DNA of 64,000 bases from Sphingobacterium chuzhouense (GTDB taxonomy: Bacteria > Bacteroidota > Bacteroidia > Sphingobacteriales > Sphingobacteriaceae): contig NZ_JACNYL010000005.1 in NCBI RefSeq assembly GCF_014692525.1, forward strand, positions 186,001 through 250,000, given 5' to 3'. Under the pieces are notes generated by a model that was given only the letters and a program-made list of their open reading frames with translations, searched no databases and was not told the DNA's origin. This document shows positions 16,426 to 25,172 of this stretch, one piece after another (the first letter of the stretch is position 1; each line of letters begins with the position of its first letter). The position numbers were made by a program, and so were the translations under genes.

Positions 16426-18672
16426 TCATTGACTATTGACTCCTGTCAACTTCCCACTCTCCACTTCCAGCACCTTTTGCCCCAACTTTATATCCGGGTA
16501 GGAATAATCTTCACCGAGTATCATCTTAATCTCCGAAGAAGACTTCCCATCATTTTTACGCAATACATCCAATAAAACTTCCAGTTTAGTGCTTTCTATT
16601 AAATCTTCAGCTTCCACTTCATTTCCTACAAAATGAATAAGGTGACCGTATATTGTTCCTGCGACCATACCACGTTTCTGCGCGATGTCATCAACACTTA
16701 ATCCATCGAGGAACAAATCTAACGAAATAGTTTTGGTATCTTTCTCGACTCCTTCTTCCTCCGCTTCCTTAATTTCGCTATCCTTTGTTTTTTCGTACTG
16801 GCTAAGTGTTTGTACTTGATGAGACAAATCACCTTCGTTCGTCAATATATCCGCAATCGTCAAGCAATGCGCCAACTGCTCCTTCTTACGCCTAAAATCC
16901 AACAGTATTGACCGCAGTTCCTGTACATATTTTTTAGTGCGCTTCTTAATTTTCCAAGCTTCGATATGCTCCTGCATCGTTAGCAATATCTCTTCGTCAA
17001 GCCGAGGCAAGAACCAAGCTACCGCAGCTTTTGTCCGCTCGCAGATTTTACTATAATCTAATGCTTCCTTATCCCGCAGCATCGTATACAATAAGGTCAC
17101 GAACTTATTTGCCACCTTTTCTTGTTCCTTTAATACAGTGGAAATTTCTGCCAGATAGGCTAAAGCGGCATCCTTACCGTCAATATTTCGGTTTGTTAAC
17201 GATTCTTTCAACTCGTCAACACTTTCAACCAAGGTTCCCCATCGAAAACTTTGCAGTACAATCTGTCCTAAATAGTTACGTTGACATGATTCCAATATTT
17301 TTGCGACCTCGGCGTTAGGCATCATCCGTTGCATAAAATCGACCACTTGGGCATCTGTTCGGATGGAATGCATCGGAATTTTAGATTTCAACACCAATCC
17401 CTCCAACCCTGTTAGCCTACTCAATGCAACATACACCTGTCCTGCGGCAAACGAAGTCCCTGCGTCAATGACAGCCTTATCAAAAGTAAGTCCTTGACTT
17501 TTATGGATGGTAATGGCCCATGCCAACCGTAAGGGGAATTGGGAAAATGTCCCCATCACTTCTTCCTCTATCTTATCTTCACCTTTATTATATTTATATC
17601 GGATATTCTCCCAGGTTTCACGACGTACCACGACATCATCCGAACCGTCATTAAATCCCACAACAACCTGATGGCGATCCAGATTGAGTTCCTTAACCGT
17701 TCCTATTTTTCCATTAAAAAACTTCCTGTCTTCCCCACTATCATTTTTAATAAACATGACCTGTGCGCCTAATTTTAAAGGAAGCATCTCATCCGCAGGA
17801 AAGGAAGCCTGTTGAAATTCGTCTTTCACGACAGCCCGTACATTATGCATCGTTCCCTTCAGTCTTGTCAGTTGTTCCTGATTGATAGCGTCCGCCAATT
17901 TGTTGTGCGAGGTCAAGGTAATATATTGCTCTCCTTCGGCAGGAGAAAAATCGTCTTGATAATGCACGTTCAACTTTTCCAGATCATCCGCTGAACATTT
18001 ATTGTTCCGGATATTGTTTAGTAACGCAATAAAATAGCTGTCATTTTGCCGATAGATTTTGCTAAGCTCCAATATAACCGGCGGATGCTCCCGCAAAACT
18101 TTGGCATCAAAAAAGAAAGGACTGCTATAGTGATCACGCAACACTTGCCATTCGTGTTCCCGGACAACGGGAGGCAACTGATAAAGGTCACCTATAAAGA
18201 GCATCTGCACGCCACCAAATGGTCGCATATCACGACGTACCGATTTCAGGATAACATCAATAGCATCCAGCGTGTCGGCACGCACCATCGAAACTTCATC
18301 AATGACCAACAGTTCCAGTTCCTGTAAAATAGCTCTTCGCTGTTTGGTCAGTTTAATGGTAGAAAACAGCCGGCTCTTATTGTATATATGACTATCCTGT
18401 TCATTCCACTGCAATGGATAGTCTTCGATAAATGTTCCGAACGGCAACCAGAAGAGTGCATGAAGTGTGGTTCCTCCAGCATTCATAGCTGCTACTCCCG
18501 TAGGAGCGGTAATTGCCATCTTTTTATGTGAATTCTCCCGGATGTATTTTAAGAACGTAGTTTTTCCAGTACCTGCTTTACCTGTTAGGAACAAATGCTG
18601 GTTTGTTTGATTTACAAAAGAAACAGCCTGCAAAAAGGCTTCGTTTTGTTTATCAAATTTTAATTCTTCCAT
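16426..18672 (-). CDS. PIF1/RecD-like superfamily 1 helicase with C-terminal HTH domain
   Basis: 748 aa. Walker A GKAGTGKTT is at residues 31-39. Other motifs are APTGVAAMNAGGTTLHALF (Ia), LLVIDEVSMVRADTLD (Walker B), FIGDLYQLPPV (III), and C-terminal motifs TIHKSQGLTFDKAVIDAG and VYVALSRLTGLEGLVLK. These define the PIF1 type of 5'-3' DNA helicase. The last 130 or so residues contain a helix-turn-helix (LDLFLDGLSVDDIAQKRGMVAGTIYGHL) like the C-terminal domain found on some bacterial helicases. The final codons and stop fall in a TGACT-rich low-complexity repeat. It may be transcribed ahead of the atp operon (41 bases to the AtpZ-like start). Confidence 0.92.
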   Translation of the reverse strand: MEELKFDKQNEAFLQAVSFVNQTNQHLFLTGKAGTGKTTFLKYIRENSHKKMAITAPTGVAAMNAGGTTLHALFWLPFGTFIEDYPLQWNEQDSHIYNKSRLFSTIKLTKQRRAILQELELLVIDEVSMVRADTLDAIDVILKSVRRDMRPFGGVQMLFIGDLYQLPPVVREHEWQVLRDHYSSPFFFDAKVLREHPPVILELSKIYRQNDSYFIALLNNIRNNKCSADDLEKLNVHYQDDFSPAEGEQYITLTSHNKLADAINQEQLTRLKGTMHNVRAVVKDEFQQASFPADEMLPLKLGAQVMFIKNDSGEDRKFFNGKIGTVKELNLDRHQVVVGFNDGSDDVVVRRETWENIRYKYNKGEDKIEEEVMGTFSQFPLRLAWAITIHKSQGLTFDKAVIDAGTSFAAGQVYVALSRLTGLEGLVLKSKIPMHSIRTDAQVVDFMQRMMPNAEVAKILESCQRNYLGQIVLQSFRWGTLVESVDELKESLTNRNIDGKDAALAYLAEISTVLKEQEKVANKFVTLLYTMLRDKEALDYSKICERTKAAVAWFLPRLDEEILLTMQEHIEAWKIKKRTKKYVQELRSILLDFRRKKEQLAHCLTIADILTNEGDLSHQVQTLSQYEKTKDSEIKEAEEEGVEKDTKTISLDLFLDGLSVDDIAQKRGMVAGTIYGHLIHFVGNEVEAEDLIESTKLEVLLDVLRKNDGKSSSEIKMILGEDYSYPDIKLGQKVLEVESGKLTGVNSQ

Positions 18673-18713
18673 CGATTTTATTTTTTGGGATTGTTAAGCA
18701 TGTTACTGAACCT

Positions 18714-18721
18714 CAAATGTA
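18714..18721 (-). promoter_or_regulatory. Candidate -7 box for the helicase gene
   Basis: Read on the minus strand the site is TACATTTG, matching TAnnTTTG, about 42 bases upstream of the ATG. No clear -33 TTTG is visible. Confidence 0.4.
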
Positions 18722-18860
18722 ATAAAAGTTAAGGAGGTTAGGAACATGTATTGCGTAATTTCAAGAAAACTCATAACTTCACCGAATAAACAAGCGAACG
18801 GGGAACTTTCGCATAACAGATGAACGTATTATTGTTTACAATTGCTAACAAACAAAAAAC

Positions 18861-19367
18861 ATGACCGAAGAATATATTAATAAAGGCGATTTATTTAGCC
18901 AGATTGAAGAAAATTTAAAAGGACAGGGATTTACTATTGATCACATCGATCAAACCCGTCCGTGGGGAGGTTTCTTTGTCATCGCCGAGGAACAGGCGCA
19001 ACAATTTGCAAACACCTATTTTGATGGTTTAGATGTGCAAAACCTTAAAATAGCGGGCAAATTAAGTCCTAAAATTTTAGTGGTAGCTCCCGAAAAGCGT
19101 TTATCTTGGCAATACCATCATCGTCGCGCAGAAATCTGGCGTGTTACGCAGGGTGAAGTTGGTGTCATTACCAGTTCCACGGATCAGCAAAATGAACTAA
19201 GAAAATTAAAAGAGGGTGATGTTATCCGACTTTCCCAAGGAGAACGTCATCGCTTAATCGGATTGAAAACTTACGGTGTAGTCGCCGAAATATGGCAACA
19301 TACCGATGCCAACAACCCATCTGATGAAGGTGATATTGTTCGGGTAGAAGATGATTTTGGAAGGTAA
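18861..19367 (+). CDS. Cupin-fold protein resembling type II phosphomannose isomerase
   Basis: 168 aa with a cupin core: TRPWGGFFVI, then APEKRLSWQYHHRRAEIWRVTQGEVGVITSS, in which the His-His plus Glu are likely metal ligands. GDVIRLSQGERHRLIGL (motif 2 His) and VVAEIWQH follow. Similar domains are found at the C-terminus of mannose-1-phosphate guanylyltransferase/mannose-6-phosphate isomerases and in stand-alone sugar-phosphate cupins. The exact substrate is not determined. The stop codon lies inside a palindrome shared with the convergent gene. Confidence 0.75.
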   Translation: MTEEYINKGDLFSQIEENLKGQGFTIDHIDQTRPWGGFFVIAEEQAQQFANTYFDGLDVQNLKIAGKLSPKILVVAPEKRLSWQYHHRRAEIWRVTQGEVGVITSSTDQQNELRKLKEGDVIRLSQGERHRLIGLKTYGVVAEIWQHTDANNPSDEGDIVRVEDDFGR

Positions 19368-19393
19368 GTAGGGGCACTGTGCCTCTACTTACC
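19363..19393. terminator. Palindrome spanning both stop codons of convergent genes
   Basis: Arms GGTAAGTAGGGGCAC (19363-19377) and GTGCCTCTACTTACC (19379-19393) pair with one mismatch around a single central base. The stop codons of the cupin gene (TAA 19365-19367) and of the transglutaminase-like gene (19385-19387) are both within the stem. It probably acts as a bidirectional terminator, although neither side has a long T-run. Confidence 0.55.
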
Positions 19394-21403
19394 TCCGAAC
19401 AATGCTTTAATAGAGTCAAAAAAACCTGGTTTAGCAATTGCCACCCCTAGCCCGAAAGCACTTTCCTTACCTATTGCAGCATATTTGTCACGCAGGCCCG
19501 GAATATCTTCCACCGGCACTTCCACATTAGAAAGTGGGATATATTCAATCGTTGCAGTAGCACCATGCTTGTCCACTTTTTTCTTTAAACTATATTTGAA
19601 CAGCTCATAGTCCACATCCATTTGTCTATTCGTATACTGATCCTGCGTATCTATCGGTTTATCCGAGCGAATAGTAATCGAATATCGTTCACTATCATAC
19701 GAATGCCAGAAACTCACATCTTTCAACATGTAGTCTTTTAAGTGGTTTTTCAAGATGTTGCCGTCGTAGAATTTCAAGTATTTTCGACCATCATTCCCTA
19801 CGTAATATGGTTTGTCAATAGTTGCTGTATATAACGTTACAAAGATATTATTCACTTTATCGTCGTTTACCACGGTCAGCGAAGCATCTTTGAACACCTC
19901 ACGTTTGTCGTTCCCATTTTCACTTTCTACAAAATCCATACAACTGAAAACGAAATTATTGGTATTGTCTATCACCGCTTTCTTATTGGTCGTCTTCACA
20001 TAGCGCCGCATACCGTTTGCGCGGCCGTAGCGATAGGTCGTTTTTATGGTGATGGTTCCCACTTCGTCTTGCACATCCAGCGTGATTTCATCAAAAATGG
20101 CAAAATCCAGGCTCTTATATGGCTCGCGCTGCTGCAAAGTACCATTTGGCTTGATTTCCATATAGTTTAGAAAGCTGATAAACGTACGATTCTCCAGCGT
20201 ACCATATTCGTCGCGGTAGGTAGCATCCACGAAATAATCGTTCCCATTATGATGTACTTTTACGATGACATGGTTAAAGTTGAACAATGACGGTAAATAG
20301 TATTTCAAATAATAGTCTGCGTTGTAATTCACCAAGGTAATGGATGAATCGACACCTAAGTAATCAAGCACACATTTGAGCAGCACGGTTTTCGCTTTAC
20401 AATCCCCTTGTTTAAATTCATATGTTACCCAGGGGTCTTGCGGCTTATGTCCGTGCATTTCCTCTTCATTATAAATATATCTGACATGGTTCTGTACAAA
20501 TTCGATGGCCAATTGAATCTTCGCTTCGATATCCTCGCCAAGAGCATCTAGTTTAGCTACCAAATCAGGTGCATATTCCGAAAGAGGCTTGGCCTTCAAT
20601 GCGGCTTCATAATAAGGAATCACCAAATCGAGCAATTCTTCGTATGTATATTGTGTTGCAAAATCAATAAAAGGGAAAAGTTCACGATTGACATCCACGG
20701 GGTTGAGGTAGTTTTCATGACGTAATGAAAACGTGTCTCCAGGGGCTATCAATCCCTCTTCTACAGGCAACAATGCTCCCTGCTCGTCACGGAAAAATTG
20801 CTTTTTATAGGCAACCGGTTTGGAGCGTTTATTTATAAGGTCAAATGCATAACTTCCATACGCCCAATAGACGTCCGGACTTGACCATACATACTTCGTC
20901 AACTCTTTACGCAAAAAATCCTTGTCTGTATAGGTCAGCACACGGGTATCCTCCACGAGGATAATGTCGTAGAGACGTACATCTTTAATACTGATATTTA
21001 CTTTCTTAGAGCTGTTAATTACGCCATCTAAACTCTGCCCTTCATTGTCCAATACTTTGAATTTCGTATCCGGAAGCTTATCAATCAATACGCCATCACG
21101 AAGTATCGCAATACGATGAAATATCATTTGCTCTGACGGATATAATACAAACTCGTTAACAGCGGCAAACTCCAATGTTCCGGGTTGTTGCACACTATAG
21201 GCCATGCAATTGTATTCTGCATTTTGCGTGTCGTCTGTATATTGGATTTTGCGAAGGAAATAGCAGTAATCTTTTCCTTCATCATATTGCTGTTGGGAAA
21301 AGTCGCTTTCCACAATTTTGGATAACAATTCTTCTTCAGACAATGGACTTGCCCAAGCCGCGGGTGTTCCAATCTTATATTTTTCTTCTAATTCTTGCTC
21401 CAT
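19385..21403 (-). CDS. DUF3857/transglutaminase-like domain protein
   Basis: 672 aa. The N-terminal half (about residues 45-250) matches the DUF3857 beta-sandwich type. A transglutaminase core follows, with nucleophile region KQGDCKAKTVLLKCVLDYLG, a His in NHVIVKVHHNGNDYFVDAT and the Asp of FVDAT completing a Cys-His-Asp triad. The C-terminal part is DUF3858-like beta structure. No signal peptide is evident, unlike many relatives that are secreted. The substrate is unknown; bacterial members are often cysteine proteases or crosslinkers. Confidence 0.82.
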   Translation of the reverse strand: MEQELEEKYKIGTPAAWASPLSEEELLSKIVESDFSQQQYDEGKDYCYFLRKIQYTDDTQNAEYNCMAYSVQQPGTLEFAAVNEFVLYPSEQMIFHRIAILRDGVLIDKLPDTKFKVLDNEGQSLDGVINSSKKVNISIKDVRLYDIILVEDTRVLTYTDKDFLRKELTKYVWSSPDVYWAYGSYAFDLINKRSKPVAYKKQFFRDEQGALLPVEEGLIAPGDTFSLRHENYLNPVDVNRELFPFIDFATQYTYEELLDLVIPYYEAALKAKPLSEYAPDLVAKLDALGEDIEAKIQLAIEFVQNHVRYIYNEEEMHGHKPQDPWVTYEFKQGDCKAKTVLLKCVLDYLGVDSSITLVNYNADYYLKYYLPSLFNFNHVIVKVHHNGNDYFVDATYRDEYGTLENRTFISFLNYMEIKPNGTLQQREPYKSLDFAIFDEITLDVQDEVGTITIKTTYRYGRANGMRRYVKTTNKKAVIDNTNNFVFSCMDFVESENGNDKREVFKDASLTVVNDDKVNNIFVTLYTATIDKPYYVGNDGRKYLKFYDGNILKNHLKDYMLKDVSFWHSYDSERYSITIRSDKPIDTQDQYTNRQMDVDYELFKYSLKKKVDKHGATATIEYIPLSNVEVPVEDIPGLRDKYAAIGKESAFGLGVAIAKPGFFDSIKALFGGK

Positions 21404-21474
21404 AAAAACTGTTAGATTTCGTTAAACTTAGAAAATTTAATTGTTATATGCAAAAAAATACCCACTAACAGGTA

Positions 21475-21505
21475 TTGGCAACAAGAAATGGTTTCCCTAA
21501 CTTTG
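21475..21505 (+). promoter_or_regulatory. Promoter of the histidine kinase/response regulator pair
   Basis: TTG at 21475-21477, 20 bases, then TAACTTTG at 21498-21505, matches the Bacteroidota TTG-N19-21-TAnnTTTG consensus. The ATG follows 36 bases after the -7 box. Confidence 0.7.
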
Positions 21506-21541
21506 GCTAGTACCAGAAAGAATTATTAGCCTTTCGCAACA

Positions 21542-24500
21542 ATGAGAAGAATATTCCTCCTGTATCTTATCGTGATAACAGCATGGCTGCGGGGAAATGC
21601 ACAGCTATTACCTAGCGATACACTGACTATTCTGCAAATAGCACAGGAACAAGGACTCTCCCAGTTAGGCGCAACATCGCTACAATTTGATAAAAAAGGC
21701 TACCTATGGGTCGGCACACAAAACGGCTTGAACCGATTCAACGGTTATCAAATGAAAGTTTGGCTAGCCGACGGAGAAACCAACAATTTCCCGAACGATC
21801 TTATCCGAGCGATGCATTATGAGAACGACACCCTATGGATGACCACCCATACAAACGCCCTCTGTGCATACTTATTGGCAGAAGATAGGTTTATTCACTT
21901 TTCAGAACAGTTAGATTTTGAAAAAACACCATCCTTAAAGCAAAGCCTGGCACTACATGCTGCGTCTGATAGCTTGCTAATTGTAGGAACTGCCGGACAT
22001 TGTTTACTCTTCGATCGCCATGAATTGAAATATGAAGTTCTACAGATTCCACAGCTATTGGAACATGATTTTGTTACTTGCATACAAACGCTTGATGAGC
22101 AAAAGTACTTGATCGGTACAAACGCCAGTGGCTTGTATATCTTAGACATAAAATCAAAATCTTTATATGCAGTCGACTTCCTAAAGACACTACAAGGAGC
22201 TCAGGTAAACGTACTGTATAAACAACCGAATGACGATTTGCTTATTGGAACCGATCGGGGCTTATATGTGTTGACACAGGACACAAAAGAACTAACACAG
22301 AGAAGTAAACATGTTATTCGTGGCATATATCCTTGGGACAACGGGCAGCTATTAATGAGTGGTGCCAGTACAAATTTTCTCCTGACCGAAGATGGGAAAT
22401 GGCGAAATTTAACTTTCTTAGACCATAATGGAAATGAGTTGGAGGCTGTTGTATTAGCCTATCAAAAAGATGCACAGGGAGGGAGATGGCTAGGCACGGA
22501 AACACGGGGAATATTTTATTATCATCCCTATCAAACCAAATTCAAACCGCATCGTATCCAAGCAAGCAACGCACCTAAAAAGGATTTCATCAGCATTTTC
22601 AATTTTTTGCGAACAGCAAATGATTTATGGATGGCGACGGAATTTGGATTTGTACAGCATCGATTAAAGTCGAATGATTACAAACTTCACCGAACAGATT
22701 TTGTAGGGTACACACTGGCCAGGGACGACAAAGGTACCCTTTGGGTTGGTGGCTATGATCAAGGACTTTTGCGCTATAACCAAAAAGCTGACAAATTCGA
22801 TCGTATCCCTCTACCCGTTGTGGATCGGGATGTCATTCAGATAACCCCTATTTCTCCCGATACGATATGGGTACATACGTTGGCCAGCGGCATTTATGCG
22901 CTTAACATCAACAATCTAGAGACTAACCCCGTACATCTTTTAGGCAACCCTATTTTAGGATCCAGAACCGGTTATGTCGACCGCAAAGGCAATATATGGA
23001 TAGGGAGCGAGAATGGTCTCTATCAGATCCAACGGAATAAAGAGATTATTTATTACGACTCTTTATCCAACGAACGCGTGTTTGCCATCACGGAGGATCA
23101 ACAGCATCTCTGGGTCGGTACCGCGAAGGGTCTAAACAAGCTCAATCCAGTAACAGGAAAAATCACTCATTATACAAAACAGACTGGGTTACCAAACGAT
23201 TTTATATATGGGGTGCAGGTAGATAATAGAAACAATATCTGGGTATCGACCAACTACGGTATCTCCATGCTGAATCAGCGCACTGAAACATTTAAAAACT
23301 ACACCCAAGATGATGGTTTGCAAAACAATGAATTTAACGGAAAGGCTGCTTATCAAGACAGCTTAGGCTATCTCTATTTTGGCGGAATGAACGGATTTAA
23401 CATCTTCCATCCTGACAGTATTCCCATCAACACGCACACGGGTAAAACCCACATCGAAAATGTACTCCTCTTTGGAAGACCCATTGCGGATAATATCCTC
23501 TACACCGACACGCTCGTATTTTCGCACGATCAGAATGTTATCACCTTTGATTTTGTGAACTTGAATTATTTATGGAGCAAAAAGAACAGATACCAATTCA
23601 TGTTGGAAGGGTTTGACAAAGAATGGCGTCCTGTAACACGCGACCGCTCCACCACATACACCAACCTCGCTCCCGGAACATATACTTTCAAAGTACGCGG
23701 AAGCAATAACGAATTACTATGGGGCGATATAGACGAGATTACGGTCATTATTCGCTCACCCTGGTATGCTACAACGGCTTTTCGGGTCGGATTGGCATTG
23801 TTTGTATTAGCACTCATTGCTGGTGGATTTTCATATAAAGCCTATCAACAACGGCTAATCAACCGCCGATTGCTCCGCATGGTCAATGAGCGTACCGAAG
23901 AACTGTCGGAAGCCAACAAAGCACTATATCAGTCATTAGAGTTGACCCAACAACAAAAAGAAAACATTTCTTTCTTGATGCAGGAACTCAACCATCGTGT
24001 CAAGAATAATCTGCAGCTGATAACAAGCCTTATCGATATACAAAGTTTTGAAATCAGCGACCAACGTATCCAGGATAGGTTGGTCACCTTGCAATCACGT
24101 ATTTTTACGGTATCTAAAATACACGATCTTCTCAATGTCCGCGATATAGAACAAGGTGTATCGGTCAATAGCTTTATCGACAACCTTGCTCAAGATCTAA
24201 TAACTTTTTCCGGGCAAAACATCGACTTTCACTCCGACATTGCACAAGTCATACTGCCATCAAACAAATTGACTTACATAGGGCTTATCATTAATGAAAT
24301 GATTACCAACTCCATTAAGCATGCTTTTGAAGACCAACAAACGAATAAAACGATAGCGATCCGTTTTGATATTAGTGGAAGCGATATGATATTGGAGTAC
24401 CAAGATAATGGCGTTGGATTTAATAAAGACAAGATGTGGGATGCCGGGCATCAGGGAATGAACCTTATACATTTACTTATAGCGGAACTAAAGGGCACGA

Positions 24501-24556
24501 TTGATATAGAAATCAACCGCGGTACCATATTCACTATAAAACTACCTACAAATTAA
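21542..24556 (+). CDS. Membrane histidine kinase with periplasmic two-component propellers and HisKA_2 domain
   Basis: 1004 aa sensor. A signal peptide (residues 1-20) is followed by repeated propeller blades of the Reg_prop type (GYLWVGTQNGLNRFNG, KGTLWVGGYDQGLLRYN, GNIWIGSENGLYQI, QHLWVGTAKGLNKLNP, NNIWVSTNYGISML) over about residues 40-630. A Y_Y_Y domain (YTNLAPGTYTFKVRGSN, about 660-740) and one membrane helix (about 743-768) come next. The phospho-acceptor motif is QELNHRVKNNLQLITSLIDI (His near 818), typical of HisKA_2. ATPase boxes are IINEMITNSIKHAF, DNGVGFN and GMNLIHLL. It probably senses periplasmic glycan fragments and phosphorylates the regulator encoded 8 bases downstream. Confidence 0.93.
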   Translation: MRRIFLLYLIVITAWLRGNAQLLPSDTLTILQIAQEQGLSQLGATSLQFDKKGYLWVGTQNGLNRFNGYQMKVWLADGETNNFPNDLIRAMHYENDTLWMTTHTNALCAYLLAEDRFIHFSEQLDFEKTPSLKQSLALHAASDSLLIVGTAGHCLLFDRHELKYEVLQIPQLLEHDFVTCIQTLDEQKYLIGTNASGLYILDIKSKSLYAVDFLKTLQGAQVNVLYKQPNDDLLIGTDRGLYVLTQDTKELTQRSKHVIRGIYPWDNGQLLMSGASTNFLLTEDGKWRNLTFLDHNGNELEAVVLAYQKDAQGGRWLGTETRGIFYYHPYQTKFKPHRIQASNAPKKDFISIFNFLRTANDLWMATEFGFVQHRLKSNDYKLHRTDFVGYTLARDDKGTLWVGGYDQGLLRYNQKADKFDRIPLPVVDRDVIQITPISPDTIWVHTLASGIYALNINNLETNPVHLLGNPILGSRTGYVDRKGNIWIGSENGLYQIQRNKEIIYYDSLSNERVFAITEDQQHLWVGTAKGLNKLNPVTGKITHYTKQTGLPNDFIYGVQVDNRNNIWVSTNYGISMLNQRTETFKNYTQDDGLQNNEFNGKAAYQDSLGYLYFGGMNGFNIFHPDSIPINTHTGKTHIENVLLFGRPIADNILYTDTLVFSHDQNVITFDFVNLNYLWSKKNRYQFMLEGFDKEWRPVTRDRSTTYTNLAPGTYTFKVRGSNNELLWGDIDEITVIIRSPWYATTAFRVGLALFVLALIAGGFSYKAYQQRLINRRLLRMVNERTEELSEANKALYQSLELTQQQKENISFLMQELNHRVKNNLQLITSLIDIQSFEISDQRIQDRLVTLQSRIFTVSKIHDLLNVRDIEQGVSVNSFIDNLAQDLITFSGQNIDFHSDIAQVILPSNKLTYIGLIINEMITNSIKHAFEDQQTNKTIAIRFDISGSDMILEYQDNGVGFNKDKMWDAGHQGMNLIHLLIAELKGTIDIEINRGTIFTIKLPTN

Positions 24557-24564
24557 CATAAATC

Positions 24565-25167
24565 ATGGAAACCAACATATTGATATTGGAAGATGAAATC
24601 ATCATCGCGAAAAGTATCAAACTTCATTTAGAGACAAACGGTTATTGCGCCGAGATGGCCACCAGCCCCGAGGAAGCTATTCAACTCCTGGAACAACAGT
24701 CTTTCGATCTAATTTTGAGCGATATTAATCTTCGGCATACTATTGACGGCATTAGCTTCGCACAACAATTTGTTCCGGAACGCACTCCGGTTGTTTTTCT
24801 CACAGCATACTCTGATCTCCAGACCTTACAGAAAGCAGAGCTGGTTATGCCCTATGCGTATCTTCTCAAACCTTTCCACAAGGAACAATTGCTACTCACC
24901 ATCAACCTTTCTATTGCGCACGCCCGTAAAAAGGTACTCCCTTCGTCGATATCCACCAACAGTAGCAACGAGGATATTACACTAAGTACCAGAGAAGTAG
25001 ATGTTGTACGACTCATCGCCCAAGGGAAGACAACGATTGAAGTCGCCGATATACTCTGTATCAGTCCTCAAACCGTTGCTACCCATCGTAAAAAAATCAT
25101 CCAAAAAACAAAATGCAAGAACGTTGTGGAGTTGATCGCGCTCGCCGTGGATAAGGGGTGGTTATAA
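24565..25167 (+). CDS. Response regulator with LuxR-type HTH output domain
   Basis: 200 aa. The receiver domain (residues 1-120) has the acidic pair EDE, phospho-acceptor Asp in LILSDINL (about residue 53), Thr in VVFLTAYSD and Lys in YLLKPFH. The LuxR/NarL HTH (about 138-200) is LSTREVDVVRLIAQGKTT followed by DILCISPQTVATHRKKIIQK. It forms an operon with the kinase and ends 5 bases from the stop of the convergent PL8 gene, pointing to control of the neighbouring polysaccharide locus (inference). Confidence 0.93.
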   Translation: METNILILEDEIIIAKSIKLHLETNGYCAEMATSPEEAIQLLEQQSFDLILSDINLRHTIDGISFAQQFVPERTPVVFLTAYSDLQTLQKAELVMPYAYLLKPFHKEQLLLTINLSIAHARKKVLPSSISTNSSNEDITLSTREVDVVRLIAQGKTTIEVADILCISPQTVATHRKKIIQKTKCKNVVELIALAVDKGWL

Positions 25168-25172
25168 GATCA

